The notes beneath the pieces were generated by a model that saw only the letters and a list, made by a program, of their open reading frames with translations, made no database searches and was not told where the DNA came from. Positions 61,671 through 64,000 of a stretch of DNA of 64,000 bases are shown here, piece by piece; positions within the stretch are counted from its first letter, which is position 1; every line of letters starts with the position of its first letter. Both the position numbers and the translations under genes were made by a program. This DNA is from Certhia americana (Eukaryota; Chordata; Aves; Passeriformes; Certhiidae), in assembly GCA_018697195.1 (NCBI GenBank), contig CM031864.1:20831943-20895942 (forward strand), in the 5' to 3' direction.

Positions 61671-64000
61671 ATTTCTAATAAGAAAAAGGAGAAAATAGAA
61701 TTTCTGACAAGATCAGGAAATAATCTTTTCCTCCCTGCACTGGCAGCAGTGCAAAACCAGCTAGAGGTCTGTTTGGTTGTTCACACCAAGCATAAAGCAT
61801 CCCTCACAAATATGAGTCAAGGCACTTTAAGCAATAAACAGAATGGGCTAAAAGGCAACTCTGAAATTTTGAAGAGAGGGAAATTCTAAAAGAGATCTCT
61901 TAAGTTTGTCTTGATGCTTTCACTGCACAGGAACATGAGCTTGCACTGCTCACAACAGCCATAAGTGGGACACTGCCTGTTCATCGCCTACAGTTCACAT
62001 ACTTCAGTAGCACATAACAAATAAGATCTGTTCTGCTGTTATAAAAACAATGAGTCTCAAGGTCATCTCCCACTGCAGACTTCCCCTTCAACACTGATGT
62101 TTCTTCTCTTGGCTGAGGAGGAGTAAGAAGAAATGCAACATAGCATTTACTGTACAAGTGATAGGACATCTGGAGAAACAGTAGCATCAAACAGAGTCAG
62201 GAGCAGGAGACAAACTGGATTGAAGAAAAGAGAACCTGTGCCCAAAACAGGAGACAGAGTGCAAGCAGGCAGGATATGACTGTCAGAAGCTGCAAACTGC
62301 ATTCATATCTGTTCATGCTTGCAAAGCATCCTGTGTGGGCAAGGCAGGGACCTTGGATATCCTGGCAGGGAGAATGGCCAGCTTTGCACTTCCTACTTGT
62401 TTCTCACCAGGACGACTCACTAGTACATCCTTATATCTTGACACTCCTAATCCTCAACTGGCTGGCACTATTCAGGCAGGCCAAGAACACTTATTTCTGG
62501 GCTCTAATTCTTAGAACTGCTATAGTTAGGGTAACATAAGCTTTTCTTTCTTGCCAGCACAGTAAAATCACTCTTTATTTCACTTGGATCAATGACTAAA
62601 AAGTTAAGACTAACATTGCCTACACTGACTGCCACTTGGGCATGGTGTATTGTAGGACTGGTCAGCAAAGGCATATCAAAGCTTTCTGCCCTGCAAATGT
62701 AAACTTTGAATGGGAGATGAGACAAAGGTCTGTGTTCAGATTGATTCTCATGCAAAGAAATGAGTTAAAGGAATTTGTGGAAGGCAGTGTTGTTTCAAGG
62801 ACTCAAGAGATTTAGAGTACCTGCTGAAAGAAGGGTTCCTCTCCAGGTGGTTCTTCCTACTCAGGACCCTTCTTTTCCCAGAGTTTTTTTTATCATGGAC
62901 ATCCTCCCTTAACTCCCCCCCCACTCCTGGACATTCCCACGACTCTTCTGATGGTCTAAATTGATCCTTTTCTGTTCAAATATGACAACCTGATCTTCAC
63001 GTGTAAGCTGCAAAAGATAACCCTTTGTTGTCCCTGCAAAGGAGCCTATGCTCACCCTTTGTGGCAGTGCATGGCTGGACAGAAGAGAGAAGGAAAGGAA
63101 CAAGAGCAGGAGTGACTGCTCTCGGTGGGAGCAGGACATGGGCCAGGCTGGAGAGAACAGCAGTGTGGAGAGACCCTCACATACCACTGCCTGCAGTCCT
63201 TTGGCAAGGCACAGGTGCCTGGGCAGACCCCTCACACTGCCCTGCCAGGGCCTCAGCCAGCCTGCTCAGCAGCAGGAGCAGCCCAAGGGTGCTGCAGGTG
63301 TTCCTGGGTTTGGGGAAGGGGTGAACGGAGGGCATATCCAGACAAGCTGGGCTTGGGTGAGCTTCTGACAAAGCAACAGCTGCTGGAGAAAGAGCTGGAT
63401 AATGTGGCAAGGACATGCAGCTCAGCAACCCCCTCAGCTCCTCTTGTGCTGAAACAATCCATCCCTGTGTCTTTTGCTGCTCTTCTTCTGTAGAGTCTAT
63501 GTTTTATGAGCAAAAGTTTGAGTTTTAGATGGCTAGAAGAGATAAGAACCCTTGCCACAGATGCCAAGCCAGAGGGAAGCAGAGGGCAAAGGACACATCC
63601 CAGGATTGTCCTTTTTTCTTTAGGAGCTAAGGAAATAAGAGAATAGTATCTCTATCAAATATAAATACTTAGTATTGAATAGGGAATTAAATTACAAAAC
63701 CATCAAAGTTTGCATCAGCAAGCCCTATAGCTCCCTGGACTCCAGAAAGCATCTGGTTCAAACCTTCAACCACCAGTTATCTTCTCTTTTCCCCAAAGAT
63801 ACTGTATTTAAAACTGCTGTGTGTCTTCATGCTTTAACTTTCAAACTCTGATTACTGAAAGTTCATTATTGATGCAATATGTGCCCGGAAGAACTCATCT
63901 TGAATTTCAGATTCAAGCTTGATATTGAGAAGTTTTTAGGGTGGAGAAAGTCAAAAAGCCCACAAAAACCACCAACAAAAATATTTTGAAAGTTTTTCCC
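61671..64000. other. Non-coding DNA with a GC-richer patch, no gene seen
   Basis: No supported exon or RNA gene. A GC-richer patch at about 62880-63600 carries several overlapping open frames of 83-122 codons in different frames on both strands. None is favoured over the others or resembles a known protein, as expected from composition alone. The final 400 bases return to AT-rich unique sequence. Confidence 0.6.

Noticed and set aside
1..64000. CRISPR arrays, operons, phage or integron content
   Set aside because: No regularly spaced repeats, ribosome-binding sites or prokaryotic genes are present; the sequence is vertebrate in character.

Overview
This window looks like avian (possibly more broadly sauropsid) nuclear DNA from an AT-rich, gene-poor region, either intergenic or inside one or more very large introns. 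Three things point to a bird. All clearly identifiable transposon relics are CR1 LINE fragments. Several carry the characteristic CR1 3' end: a GATGATCT-type stretch, then CCTTCCAACC, then 8-bp repeats of the ATTCTGTG type. The rest of the window has little recognisable repeat content, as is usual for compact bird genomes. The sequence has no bacterial, phage or plasmid character. The many 60-150 codon open frames behave as chance openings.

I found no protein-coding gene, exon, tRNA, rRNA or other RNA gene that I can support. The coding-like tracts I can read with confidence are broken pieces of the CR1 reverse transcriptase ORF. There are ten CR1 fragments. Forward: about 8945-9179, 28178-28222, 33985-34450, 38488-38582 and 54474-54668. 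Reverse: about 17312-17975, 22253-22460, 41940-41990, 42943-43280 and 61525-61670. Together they cover about 2.5 kb, roughly 4% of the window. Most are 5'-truncated copies ending at the CR1 3' terminus; two (38488 and 41940) are internal reverse-transcriptase pieces. A possible solo LTR lies near 29100-29260 and a possible mariner transposase scrap near 31136-31174; both are weak.

Layout: 1-8.9 kb is unique AT-rich DNA with simple repeats. From 8.9 to 34.5 kb there are five CR1 pieces, a GC-richer patch at about 21.0-21.6 kb and a C+T-rich patch at about 25.9-26.5 kb. From 34.5 to 54 kb the DNA is AT-rich with small tandem repeats, three further CR1 pieces, a GC-richer patch at about 50.0-50.9 kb and homopolymer-rich sites near 52.8-53.1 kb. 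From 54 kb to the end there are two more CR1 pieces, a perfect 28-bp palindrome at 57127-57154, a CpG-retaining segment at about 60.5-61.1 kb that is a conserved-element candidate, and a GC-richer patch at about 62.9-63.6 kb.

No set of genes working together can be described, and I see no evidence for a new biological system. The items most worth checking are the 28-bp palindrome with two nuclear-receptor-like half-sites, the CpG-retaining segment and the small transposon relics. The window ends have no special features. Repeat boundaries are estimates by eye.
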